Part shown: one piece after another, positions 35,878 to 43,836 of the stretch
How positions within the stretch are numbered: the stretch's first letter is position 1
How the letters are laid out: each line of letters starts with the position of its first letter
NCBI RefSeq assembly: GCF_004799685.1
Contig: NZ_CP031312.1
Location: 310,001-374,000, forward strand
From: Halobellus limi
GTDB taxonomy: Archaea; Halobacteriota; Halobacteria; Halobacteriales; Haloferacaceae
Direction: 5' to 3'
DNA: 64,000 nt
Made by a program: the position numbers and the translations under genes
Notes under the pieces: generated by a model
What the model was told of the DNA's origin: nothing
What the model saw: the letters and a program-made list of their open reading frames with translations, nothing else
Databases searched by the model: none

Positions 35878-36977
35878 CAGACGTCGCGTTCGTCCTGGGC
35901 ACTCGACCCGAGATCATCAAGCTCGCGCCGGTCGTGCAGGCGTGTCAGCGCTTGGAGGTCGAGTACGCGATCGTCCACACGGGACAGCACTACTCCGACA
36001 GCCTCGATTCGGTCTTCTTCGACCAGCTCGAACTGCCGGAACCCGACTACAACCTCGGCGTCGGGTCGTCCTCGCACGGCGAGCAGACCGGCCGGATGCT
36101 GATCGGCGTCGAGCGGGCGCTCACGGAACTCGACCCCGACGTCGTGTTGGTGCAGGGCGACACCAACAGCGTGCTGGCCGGATCGATCGCCGCGAGCAAG
36201 ATGGACGCGGAGCTCGGCCACGTCGAGGCGGGCCTGCGGAGCTTCGATCGGTCGATGCCCGAGGAGACCAACAGGGTCGTCGCAGACCACGTCGCGGGGT
36301 ACCTCTTCGCGCCGACCGAACAGAGCAAGGCGTACCTCCTCGACGAGGGGATCTCCGAGCACCGGATCACCGTCACCGGTAACACGGTGGTCGACGCGCT
36401 CTTGCGGAACCGCGAGATCGCCCGCCGGAAGAGCACCGTCCTCGCGGACCTCGGCCTCGTCGACGACGACTTCTTCGTGATGACGGCACACAGACAGGAG
36501 AACGTCGACGACGAGGCGCGGTTCAGAGACCTCCTCGCGGGCGTCGAACGGGCGGCGGAGGCACACGACGCTACGGTGGTGTATCCGGTGCATCCGCGCG
36601 CGAGAGACCGTCTCGAGGCCTTCGACATCGACGTCCCCGAGCGGATCCGGACCGTCGAGCCCCTCGAGTACCTCGATTTCCTGCGCCTCTCGGCGGCGGC
36701 GGACCTCGTCCTGACCGACTCCGGGGGCGTCCAGGAGGAGGCGTGTATCCTCGGGGTGCCGTGCGTGACGATGCGGGACAACACCGAACGCCCGGAGACA
36801 ATCGACGTGGGGGCGAACCGCCTCGCTTCGACGGACCCCGGTCAGATCGTCGCGGCCGCGACCGAGATGTTGTTGCGGAGCGGCGACTGGGAGAACCCGT
36901 TCGGGGACGGCGACGCCGCCGAACGGATCCTGCGAACGCTGCCGCTCGAGACCAGATCGAGAGAGGTGGCGCGATGA
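35874..36977 (+). CDS. wecB: UDP-N-acetylglucosamine 2-epimerase (non-hydrolysing)
   Basis: A 367-residue GT-B-fold epimerase converting UDP-GlcNAc to UDP-ManNAc. Family motifs are intact: LGTRPEIIKLAPVV, HTGQHYSDSLD, HVEAGLRSFDRSMPEE with NRVVAD, TAHRQENVD and DSGGVQEEACILGVPCVTMR. ATGA junctions bind it to the GT2 gene before and wecC after, so UDP-ManNAc is made and oxidised in one operon. Confidence 0.95.
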   Translation: MTDVAFVLGTRPEIIKLAPVVQACQRLEVEYAIVHTGQHYSDSLDSVFFDQLELPEPDYNLGVGSSSHGEQTGRMLIGVERALTELDPDVVLVQGDTNSVLAGSIAASKMDAELGHVEAGLRSFDRSMPEETNRVVADHVAGYLFAPTEQSKAYLLDEGISEHRITVTGNTVVDALLRNREIARRKSTVLADLGLVDDDFFVMTAHRQENVDDEARFRDLLAGVERAAEAHDATVVYPVHPRARDRLEAFDIDVPERIRTVEPLEYLDFLRLSAAADLVLTDSGGVQEEACILGVPCVTMRDNTERPETIDVGANRLASTDPGQIVAAATEMLLRSGDWENPFGDGDAAERILRTLPLETRSREVAR

Positions 36978-38266
36978 GTTCGGTCTGCGTCCACGGGCTC
37001 GGGTACATCGGCCTGCCGACCGCCGCGATGCTGGCGGCTCACGGCCACGACGTCTACGGGTACGACGCCGACCCGGTCGTCACCCGGGAACTCAGAGACG
37101 GCGACGTCGGCCTCGACGAACCGGGACTCGAGGCGTTCGTCGTCCGGGCGATGGAGTCCGGACGGCTGGAGATCGTCGACGACGTCGCCGCCGCCGCCTA
37201 TCACGTGATCTGCGTTCCCACGCCGTTCGACGAGGAAACGCGGCAGCCGGACCTCGATTACGTCGCCGCCGCCGCGCGAGCGGTCGGATCGGTCCTCCGA
37301 GCGGGCGACACGGCCGTCCTCGAATCCACCGTCCCCCCGGGAACGACCGCGAGGCACGTCCGTCCGATCGTCGAGGGCGAGTCCGGGCTGGTCGCCGGTC
37401 GGGACTTCGGACTGGCGCACTGTCCGGAGACCGTCCTCCCGGGCGACGTCATCGCCGAACTCCGGGAGAACGACCGAATCGTCGGCGGCATCGACGAGCG
37501 CTCTGCGACCGCGGCCGTCGAACTCTACGAGACGTTCGCGGAGGGAGAGATCCGGACGACGGCGGGCCCGACGACCGCGGAGTTCGTGAAACTGATCCAG
37601 AACACCGCCCGCGACGTCGAGGTCGCCCTGGCGAACGAGATCGCCCGGATCGCACACGACTACGGCATCGACTCGCGGGAGGCGATCGAGATGGCCAACG
37701 CGCACCCGCGTGTCGACATCCTCCAGCCGGGCCCCGGCGTGGGCGGCCACTGTCTCCCGATCGACCCGTGGTTCCTCGGCGTCGGTTCCGACGCGCTCGA
37801 CCTCGTCCCGACCGCGCGGGCGGTGAACAACGGGATGATCGGGTTCGTCGTCGAACTCCTCGAGGAGCTACTCGCCGACCTCGACGGGAAGCGCGTCGCC
37901 GTGTTCGGCGTCGCCTACAAGGGGAACGTCGACGACACCCGGATGAGCCCGGGGCTCGAACTGGTCCGGGAGCTACAGCACGGACAGAAGCCGTCGACGC
38001 CCGCGACGGACGGCGGCACCCCGGAAACGCCGGGCGTCGCGATCCACGACCCCCACGTCGCGGACCCGACGTTGCGGCTCCAGGACGTCGACGACGCGGT
38101 GACGGGCGCCGACGCCGTCGTGATCACCGCCGACCACGACGAGTTCACCGAACTCGATCCCGACCGGTTGCGGGGGCTGATGGCGGAACCGAACGTCGTC
38201 GACACGAAGGGGATACTCGATCTCGATCGGTGGCGAACCGCGGGCTTCGACGTGCGACGGGTGTGA
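36974..38266 (+). CDS. wecC: UDP-N-acetyl-D-mannosamine dehydrogenase
   Basis: A 430-residue UDP-sugar dehydrogenase giving UDP-ManNAcA. The NAD-binding GLGYIGLPTAAML (~7-19), the central helix with NTARDVEVALANEIARI, the catalytic cysteine in GPGVGGHCLPIDPWFL (~253) and FGVAYKGNVDDTRMSPGLEL mark the family. The ATG overlaps the wecB stop. Product use in a surface polysaccharide is inferred from the neighbouring transferases and flippase. Confidence 0.95.
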   Translation: MSSVCVHGLGYIGLPTAAMLAAHGHDVYGYDADPVVTRELRDGDVGLDEPGLEAFVVRAMESGRLEIVDDVAAAAYHVICVPTPFDEETRQPDLDYVAAAARAVGSVLRAGDTAVLESTVPPGTTARHVRPIVEGESGLVAGRDFGLAHCPETVLPGDVIAELRENDRIVGGIDERSATAAVELYETFAEGEIRTTAGPTTAEFVKLIQNTARDVEVALANEIARIAHDYGIDSREAIEMANAHPRVDILQPGPGVGGHCLPIDPWFLGVGSDALDLVPTARAVNNGMIGFVVELLEELLADLDGKRVAVFGVAYKGNVDDTRMSPGLELVRELQHGQKPSTPATDGGTPETPGVAIHDPHVADPTLRLQDVDDAVTGADAVVITADHDEFTELDPDRLRGLMAEPNVVDTKGILDLDRWRTAGFDVRRV

Positions 38267-38282
38267 CGGCTCCCCTCCGTCC

Positions 38283-38431
38283 CCGCTGACGCTGCCTTCC
38301 CCCACATTCCTGTCGACGCTACCTTCCCCACGCTCCGTCGACGACGCGTTCCCCATCTCCGTTGACGCTGCCCTCTCCACGCTCCGTCGACGATCTCCTC
38401 CCCACCTCCGCCGACGACGCGTTCCTCCTCT
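38283..38431. repeat. Six imperfect tandem repeats of 24-26 bp
   Basis: Units begin at 38283, 38309, 38335, 38359, 38384 and 38408. Each contains (C)CG(T/C)(T/C)GACG followed by a pyrimidine-rich tail such as ctgccttccccac. The array fills the space between the convergent wecC and HalOD1 genes. It is not coding. C/T-rich tails on one strand could serve termination, but no clear poly-T is present. Confidence 0.75.
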
Positions 38432-38446
38432 GTGCCTGGTCGCGAG

Positions 38447-38692
38447 TCAGCTCGGAGCAGTCGCCCGGACGGTCTCTTCGCCGGTCACCGTGACGAAACA
38501 CCCGGCCATCCGAAAGGAGACGGACAAGTCGATCGATTCCGACTCGCTCGCCTGATCGACGAGGTGTGCCAGCGATTCGACGTCGATGACGTCGTAGAGT
38601 CGGTCTTCGATCCGTTCGGGCTCGACGCCGCGTTCGTCGGCGACCGTCGAAACGATGTGCCAGCAGAGGTCGTCGGCCAAGTCCGGTGTCAT
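38447..38692 (-). CDS. HalOD1 output-domain protein
   Basis: An 81-residue protein consisting of the HalOD1 domain alone (DLCWHIVSTVADERGVEPERI, then LYDVIDVESLAHLVDQ and VSFRMAGCFVTVTG). The domain is found in haloarchaeal signalling proteins, mostly of unknown partner. Its ATG overlaps the stop of a 12-codon leader. It lies downstream of the Bat-like regulator on the same strand, 104 bp apart. Confidence 0.88.
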   Translation of the reverse strand: MTPDLADDLCWHIVSTVADERGVEPERIEDRLYDVIDVESLAHLVDQASESESIDLSVSFRMAGCFVTVTGEETVRATAPS

Positions 38693-38727
38693 GATGCTCC
38701 GTCTCTACAGTACGGGTGCGGGGGCAT
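38689..38727 (-). promoter_or_regulatory. Leader mini-ORF coupled by ATGA to the HalOD1 gene
   Basis: ATG 38725-38727 opens a 12-codon frame (MPPHPYCRDGAS) ending at TGA 38689-38691. That stop overlaps the HalOD1 ATG (38690-38692). A weak AT-rich box (catacgatacgc on the minus strand) lies 20-30 bp upstream. Short length makes chance more likely than for the longer leaders. Confidence 0.35.
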
Positions 38728-38796
38728 CGACCTTGTTTCGATGCGTATCGTATGTCAACCGTTCGGGTACTACGTGTGTAGTACTGACAGCGAGTG

Positions 38797-41451
38797 TCAC
38801 TCGTCCGCGGGGGCGTCGAACAGCGCGGCGAAGAGCTTCCGTTCGGCCGTCCGCAGGTGCCGGTTGAACGTGGGCTGGGTGATTCCCATCGCCGCCGCGA
38901 CGTCCTCTCCGGTACTGCCGCGCGGCCACTCGAAGTACCCGCCGAGGTAGGCCGTCCGGGCCGCCTCCCGCTGTCGGTCGGTGAGCCCGTCGGGGCCGAC
39001 CGTCGAACCGGCGACGGCGTCGCCGTCGGCCTCGCGGTCGCTCCGCGCCAGGAGCTCGACCGACTCGTAGCGGTCGGCGAGACTCTCGACGACGGTCCGG
39101 ACGTCGACCGCGGGCGGCAGCGTGACCGTCGCGTCGAATCCCCCGGCATCCGCGACCAGGCGGGCGACACTGCTGCCGTGGGCGGTCAGCCTGTCGACGA
39201 CCGTCGTCGCCGCGACCGACGCCTCGACCCGACCGTCCGCGTCGCCGTCGAGCGATCGGACCGACTCGACGGCGTGGACGCTCTCGGGCAGCGCCGTCGG
39301 GTCCGCCTCGGTGGTGAAATACAAAAGCGACCGGCCGTCGGCCTGTCGTACCCCTCCGTCGACGGAAATCGGTTCGTCGAGGGCGGACGCGATCCGCGGC
39401 AGGACCGCGTTCGGCCCGTCGATCCGGACTTCGAGTTCGACGACGGACCCGCTCTGGAGCGAGCGCCTGGTCTCGACGCTGTTGATCGCGTCGGCGACGG
39501 TGTCGCCGAGTTCCGCGAGCAGTTCGCAGAGCGCCCCCTCGAACGCCCCCCGTTCGTCGGCGTACACGGAGAGGACGCCGTACTCCAGATCGTCGTGCGA
39601 GAGCGGGACGCTGAGGACCGAACCGAACCCGCGAACCAGCGCACGCTCTCGCCACGGCGATCCGCGGAGCCCGTCGGAGACGTCCGGAACGTGGACCAGA
39701 GATCCGGTATCGAGCGCCCTGTGACTCGGCTCCCGGTCGGAGTGGTCCACGGGGACGTCGTTGGAGTCCGCCGCGGCGGATAGCGCGTCGAGGTACCCCT
39801 CGCCGGCCCCGGCTGAGGCGACCGGCCGCGGGTCCCCGCCCGTTCGGTACGTCTCTCCGATCCACGCGAAGGAGACGGACTCCGCCTCGACGAGGGGACC
39901 GCAGACCGCGGTCGCGATCCCCTCGAGCGTGTCGGCCTCGACGAGCGCCCCGTTGATGCGGCGGAGGAGGTCGTTGTACCCGTGGAGCCGCTGGAGCTGG
40001 CGGGTGCGCTCGCTGAGCGTCTCGCGGTGTTTTGATAGCTCCGCCTCGCGGTCCACCCGACCGAGCGCCGCGACCGCGTTCGCCGCCAGCAACTCCACGG
40101 ACTCCGCGACGTTGCCGGCGGGGTCCTCGTCCGAGAACTCGATTCGGAGCAGTCCGTACTCGTCGAGCGTCGCATAGAGCGTTCGCGTCCCGCTCGACTC
40201 CGTCCCGTCCGAGCGTTCGATCACGTGTCCCTGCGGCGACGTCCCCGCGTCGTCCGCTTCGCGTTCGTCGACCGAACCGGGACCGATGCGGTGGAAGCTC
40301 GGAGGCCGATCGCTCGGCTCCGCAGCCGTAGGGTCGGCCGGTCCGCCCGTCGCGTGCTCTGTCGGATCGACCGTCGTGTGATCGGTCGCCACCTCGGTTC
40401 GCTCGGCCGGGTTGTCCAGCCCGTCACCGGTCGAGAACGCTTTCCAGACCGTACTCCCGGGCGGACACACCTCGGGATCGTCCGTCGACGCCGCGACGGG
40501 TTCGAGCACGGACGCCGAGCGGTCCAGCGAGTAGGCGACGACCGTCGCGCTCGGCCACACCGACGTGGCGGCGTCGACGATCGTCCGGTAAACAGCCCGT
40601 TCGTCCGCCGCCCCCAACAGCAGCCGGGCGGACCGGTTCAGCTCCCGCAGGGCGTGTTCGTTCTGCTTGCGGTCGGTCACGTCCCTGATCACTCCGACGC
40701 GCTCTTGGCGCCCGTTCGCGAATTCGACCGACGAGAAGTGGGTCTCGATGGGGAGCGAGTCGCCGTCGGCGGTTCGGATCGACGACTCGATCATCCCGAC
40801 GTCGGAGTCGTCGCCGCGGAGTCGCTCGATGATCTCGCCCGCCATCGCGAGCGTCTCCTCGCCGGCGAGCATCGACGCGTGCGACCCGACGAGTTCCTCG
40901 CGGTCGTACCCCGTCATCGATGTGACCGCGTCGTTGACCGACGTGATGACGAACGCCTCGTCGAGCGTGTACACGCCGTCTTCGAGCGTTTCGAGGATCC
41001 GGTTCGACCGCTGGAGCTTCCGACGCGTCGCGACCCGGTCGCTGGCGTCTCGAAGAAGCAGCGCGACGGTGTCCTCGCCCGCGGGGACCGCGCGGAGTTC
41101 GAGCGTCCGCCCGCGGTCGAGCGTCGTCTCGGTCTCGACGACGCTGCCGCTGCGTTCGACCGCCTCGACGGCACTCTCCAGGTCGGGTCCGGCGACGGGG
41201 TCGATCGCTCGGAGATCCGATCCGACGGGATCCTCGTCGAGTTCGAGCAGTCGGGCGACCGTTTCGTTCGCGGCGGTGATCGTCGCCGATGCGTCCGTCA
41301 ACAGCAAACCCGTTATCGCTCGGTCGAAGAACGAACCCGCGTCGATCGAATCCGCTGGAAAATCGCCCATCCCAGTCATTTCGATCTCCCGGGCGTACGT
41401 GCTCGCGACACGTCGTTCAGTACCGCCTGGTAGAGATAAATTTTCCGTCAT
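38797..41451 (-). CDS. Bat-like PAS/GAF/HTH_10 transcriptional regulator
   Basis: An 884-residue sensor-regulator. PAS domains lie at ~30-135 and ~145-265 (e.g. ILETLEDGVYTLDEAF, then GVIRDVTDRKQ), GAF-like domains at ~275-470 and ~500-670, a bacterio-opsin-activator domain at ~675-825, and a C-terminal HTH_10 (LTDRQREAARTAYLGGYFEWPRG, MGITQPTFNRHLRTAERKLF). Bat in Halobacterium senses oxygen or light and activates bop and carotenoid genes. This one is divergent from a terpene-synthase-like gene. ATG 41449-41451 is chosen; a GTG at 41457 or an internal ATG at 41379 are alternatives. Confidence 0.88.
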   Translation of the reverse strand: MTENLSLPGGTERRVASTYAREIEMTGMGDFPADSIDAGSFFDRAITGLLLTDASATITAANETVARLLELDEDPVGSDLRAIDPVAGPDLESAVEAVERSGSVVETETTLDRGRTLELRAVPAGEDTVALLLRDASDRVATRRKLQRSNRILETLEDGVYTLDEAFVITSVNDAVTSMTGYDREELVGSHASMLAGEETLAMAGEIIERLRGDDSDVGMIESSIRTADGDSLPIETHFSSVEFANGRQERVGVIRDVTDRKQNEHALRELNRSARLLLGAADERAVYRTIVDAATSVWPSATVVAYSLDRSASVLEPVAASTDDPEVCPPGSTVWKAFSTGDGLDNPAERTEVATDHTTVDPTEHATGGPADPTAAEPSDRPPSFHRIGPGSVDEREADDAGTSPQGHVIERSDGTESSGTRTLYATLDEYGLLRIEFSDEDPAGNVAESVELLAANAVAALGRVDREAELSKHRETLSERTRQLQRLHGYNDLLRRINGALVEADTLEGIATAVCGPLVEAESVSFAWIGETYRTGGDPRPVASAGAGEGYLDALSAAADSNDVPVDHSDREPSHRALDTGSLVHVPDVSDGLRGSPWRERALVRGFGSVLSVPLSHDDLEYGVLSVYADERGAFEGALCELLAELGDTVADAINSVETRRSLQSGSVVELEVRIDGPNAVLPRIASALDEPISVDGGVRQADGRSLLYFTTEADPTALPESVHAVESVRSLDGDADGRVEASVAATTVVDRLTAHGSSVARLVADAGGFDATVTLPPAVDVRTVVESLADRYESVELLARSDREADGDAVAGSTVGPDGLTDRQREAARTAYLGGYFEWPRGSTGEDVAAAMGITQPTFNRHLRTAERKLFAALFDAPADE

Positions 41452-41579
41452 ATTCACGTATCATTATACGTTTCGGTGATAGCTACCGTTCGCGTAGATT
41501 GCGGGGGACGGGCGCCCCTGATCGATCGGGGCCGGCCCACAGGAACCACAGAAGTGATACGAAACCTTACCAGATATCT

Positions 41580-41592
41580 CGTGACAGTCACG
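41580..41592. promoter_or_regulatory. 13-bp palindrome in the divergent Bat / terpene-synthase promoter region
   Basis: CGTGACAGTCACG is a perfect palindrome around a central A, placed 43 bp before the plus-strand promoter box and ~130 bp before the regulator gene on the other side. It is a candidate operator for the adjacent HTH_10 regulator. Confidence 0.45.
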
Positions 41593-41634
41593 ATTTCATA
41601 CTTTTTTAGCTATGATTAAGATATGAACAAAAGG

Positions 41635-41640
41635 TTTAAT
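41635..41640 (+). promoter_or_regulatory. Promoter box of the terpene-synthase-like gene
   Basis: TTTAAT, within aaaaggtttaattcgg, lies 26-31 bp before ATG 41666, the spacing expected for a leaderless haloarchaeal mRNA. The surrounding 100 bp is strongly AT-rich. Confidence 0.55.
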
Positions 41641-41665
41641 TCGGTTATCGAGATACTAACCTCGT

Positions 41666-42679
41666 ATGGCACACGAGGCTCGCGGCCAGGTCACGACTAT
41701 CAGCGCCGAGACGGGCACGGACGTGGGGACGTATATGCGTACCGTCGAGGACGTCGAACTGCCCCCGATCGTCCGGGAGTACGCGAACCGGTACGACCGG
41801 GTCATCGGCGACAGGGACCGGTTCCTCTGGAAGTGGATCCACAACCTCTTCGAGGAGTTCACTCTCTCTTCCGTGTCGCCCGGGGCGTTGTCGGACGTCT
41901 ACGAACGAAAGACGTTGCTGACGATCTTCGTGACCGTGCTCGACGACCTCGCAGAACGCGGTGGCGACCGTTCGACGTTCGAGATCGGACGTCGCATTCC
42001 GTTTGGTGCCGAAGGGATCTCCGACACGGACCCGGACGCTATCGACGCCGAACTCCCCGTTCTGGAGTTGCTGGCGGACCTTTGGGCGGAGATCGACCGT
42101 AGCCTCCGTGAGGCGCCACGGTACGCCGCCTTCTCGGACGTTTTCGAGTACGACCTCCGGCAGACGTTCGACGCGATGGAGTACTCGGGACTGCTGAACG
42201 ACAACCCGATGATCGCGAACCGGACCGAAGCGGAGCAGCACGACGCCTACAATATGGCGATGTTCCCGTACGCGGGAATCGATCTGATGCACTCGCCGTC
42301 GTTCGACCGTGAGGAGTACGGCGCGCTCCGAAGCCTGATCTGCGACTTACAACAGATGGCCCGGATCGGCAACTGGATCACGACCTGGGAGCGCGAACTC
42401 GCCGAGGGCGATCTCAGTTCGGGCGTCGTCGTCTGTGCGCTCCGGCGGGGCGTGATCACTCCCGAGGAAGTGTCCGACGCGGACGAGTCGACGGTATCCG
42501 AACTGATCGATCGAATCAAGTCGCGCGGCATCGAGTCGGAGTTCGTCCGCGAGTGGGAGATCCGCAACGGGACGGTCCGCAAACGGACCGCTGAGGTCGA
42601 AAGCGTCGACGCCGACGCGTTCGTGGACGGCATCCAGGCGGTGATGAACCACCACCTGGCGAGCGAGGGATACAAGTGA
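41666..42679 (+). CDS. Class I terpene-synthase-like protein
   Basis: A 337-residue all-helical protein without signal or membrane segment. Two signatures of class I terpene cyclases are present at the right spacing: DDLAE at 93-97 (DDxxE) and NWITTWERE at 236-244, which matches the NSE/DTE metal triad N-x3-(S/T)-x3-E. About 143 residues separate them, as in known cyclases, and WERELAEGDLSSGVV after the triad resembles their helix H region. It would bind Mg-diphosphate and ionise a prenyl diphosphate. Whether it cyclises geranyl-, farnesyl- or geranylgeranyl diphosphate is unknown. A Bat-like regulator is divergent. Confidence 0.65.
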   Translation: MAHEARGQVTTISAETGTDVGTYMRTVEDVELPPIVREYANRYDRVIGDRDRFLWKWIHNLFEEFTLSSVSPGALSDVYERKTLLTIFVTVLDDLAERGGDRSTFEIGRRIPFGAEGISDTDPDAIDAELPVLELLADLWAEIDRSLREAPRYAAFSDVFEYDLRQTFDAMEYSGLLNDNPMIANRTEAEQHDAYNMAMFPYAGIDLMHSPSFDREEYGALRSLICDLQQMARIGNWITTWERELAEGDLSSGVVVCALRRGVITPEEVSDADESTVSELIDRIKSRGIESEFVREWEIRNGTVRKRTAEVESVDADAFVDGIQAVMNHHLASEGYK

Positions 42680-42703
42680 CGGCGGAGGTCCCGGCCGCCC
42701 CTT

Positions 42704-43396
42704 TTACGCCTTTTTCGCCGAGACGAAGTAGATCAGATTCGGGAGCCTCGTCGGCGCGAACGGCCACCCACGGACCTCGACGTCGCCGAACCGCTCTCGG
42801 ACGTCGTCGAGCAGGTACGTGTAGTTGTAGTACCGATGCCGTCTCGCGTGTTTTTCCCTTGGGACTCTCTTCCGAAGTTCGTCCGTCGTGTAATCGAAAT
42901 ACCGCCGCTTTCCATCGGGAATTGCTTCGTTCGTCGGATCGACGTAGCACCTGCCCAGATGACGGAGGAATCCACCGACGCCCACCTCGATGGGGATCGT
43001 GAGGTAGATCTCCCCAGTAGGATTCAAAGAGTCGTAGGCCGCTTCGATGAAGCCACGCTCGTCTTGTATGTGTTCGACGACACCTGCCGCGACGATGCAG
43101 TCGAACGATTCGTGCTCGAACGGGACCGGTGGGCTGGCGGCCTGTATCGGTACGACACTTTCTCCGTCTACTGCCTCGATTCTGTTCCGTTTCGGCTCTA
43201 CTGCGTAAATAGTGTCGAACGAATCCGAGATGTACTCCGTCTCGAATACTCCCGTTCCACACCCCACGCTCAAACAGGTGCCACCCGGCTCACCGACGAA
43301 AGACGCGAAATCCGAGAGCCTTCCGCTGTGGAAGCTCTTTAACAACCTGTCCCGGCCCACACCGCTCGCGTACATTTCGTGTCCAGTCTGTCCCAT
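42704..43396 (-). CDS. Class I SAM-dependent methyltransferase
   Basis: A 230-residue Rossmann methyltransferase. Motif I is LSVGCGTGVFETEYI (~43), the acidic residue after strand 2 is AVEPKRNRIEAV, and the post-motif segment is FDCIVAAGVVEHIQDE. The C-terminus is basic and aromatic (RRHRYYNYTYLLDDV). The substrate is unknown. It is convergent with the terpene-synthase-like gene (24 bp between stops), so a shared pathway is only suggested by proximity. Confidence 0.87.
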   Translation of the reverse strand: MGQTGHEMYASGVGRDRLLKSFHSGRLSDFASFVGEPGGTCLSVGCGTGVFETEYISDSFDTIYAVEPKRNRIEAVDGESVVPIQAASPPVPFEHESFDCIVAAGVVEHIQDERGFIEAAYDSLNPTGEIYLTIPIEVGVGGFLRHLGRCYVDPTNEAIPDGKRRYFDYTTDELRKRVPREKHARRHRYYNYTYLLDDVRERFGDVEVRGWPFAPTRLPNLIYFVSAKKA

Positions 43397-43608
43397 CGTC
43401 TGACCCTATTCCCGTCTTTTTCACCCGTCCGACACGCTGCCGGAGGTGAACTCTTCCCCGATCCCTGTCGCTCGGAAGTACGGCGTCTCCGCAGATAGTT
43501 ACAACCGATTTAACGACTCGGGCGAGGAGACGGCCCAGTTCCTCCGACAGTAGTTGCGTGTCCGGGGACGCCCGTACGGGTTGTTCTCAAAAGGTAGACG
43601 ACCGCCGG

Positions 43609-43836
43609 CTACCGATATCCGAGCGACGCCAGTCGGTCCTCGACGTCGGAGGAGACCGCCGCGTCGGAACCGCGGTCGTGCTGGATATCCGCGTCCCGAT
43701 CCTCGCTTGCAATCACGGTCTCCATCACGAACTGAACGTACTGTTCGACGCTCTCGAACTCGGTTCCCTCGATACGCGCCTCGCACTGTTCGACGAGTTC
43801 TCCTCGGAGTCGGATCTGGGTGTCTTCTGTGGTCAT
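43609..43836 (-). CDS. Small ribbon-helix-helix-like protein at the end of the sulfatase operon
   Basis: A 75-residue acidic protein. Residues ~5-45 (TQIRLRGELVEQCEARIEGT, VEQYVQFVMETVI) resemble a ribbon-helix-helix DNA-binding fold. The tail DVEDRLASLGYR resembles the C-terminal ends of many sulfatases. Its ATG overlaps the stop of the preceding gene (ATGA 43833-43836), so it is the last cistron of the operon. It may regulate the operon or act as a partner protein; the sequence does not decide. Confidence 0.7.
   Translation of the reverse strand: MTTEDTQIRLRGELVEQCEARIEGTEFESVEQYVQFVMETVIASEDRDADIQHDRGSDAAVSSDVEDRLASLGYR

Noticed and set aside
41451-41457. Leader ORF coupled to the Bat-like regulator
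   Set aside because: The ATGA-compatible frame has a stop three bases earlier, so no leader ends there; this is a useful negative case.
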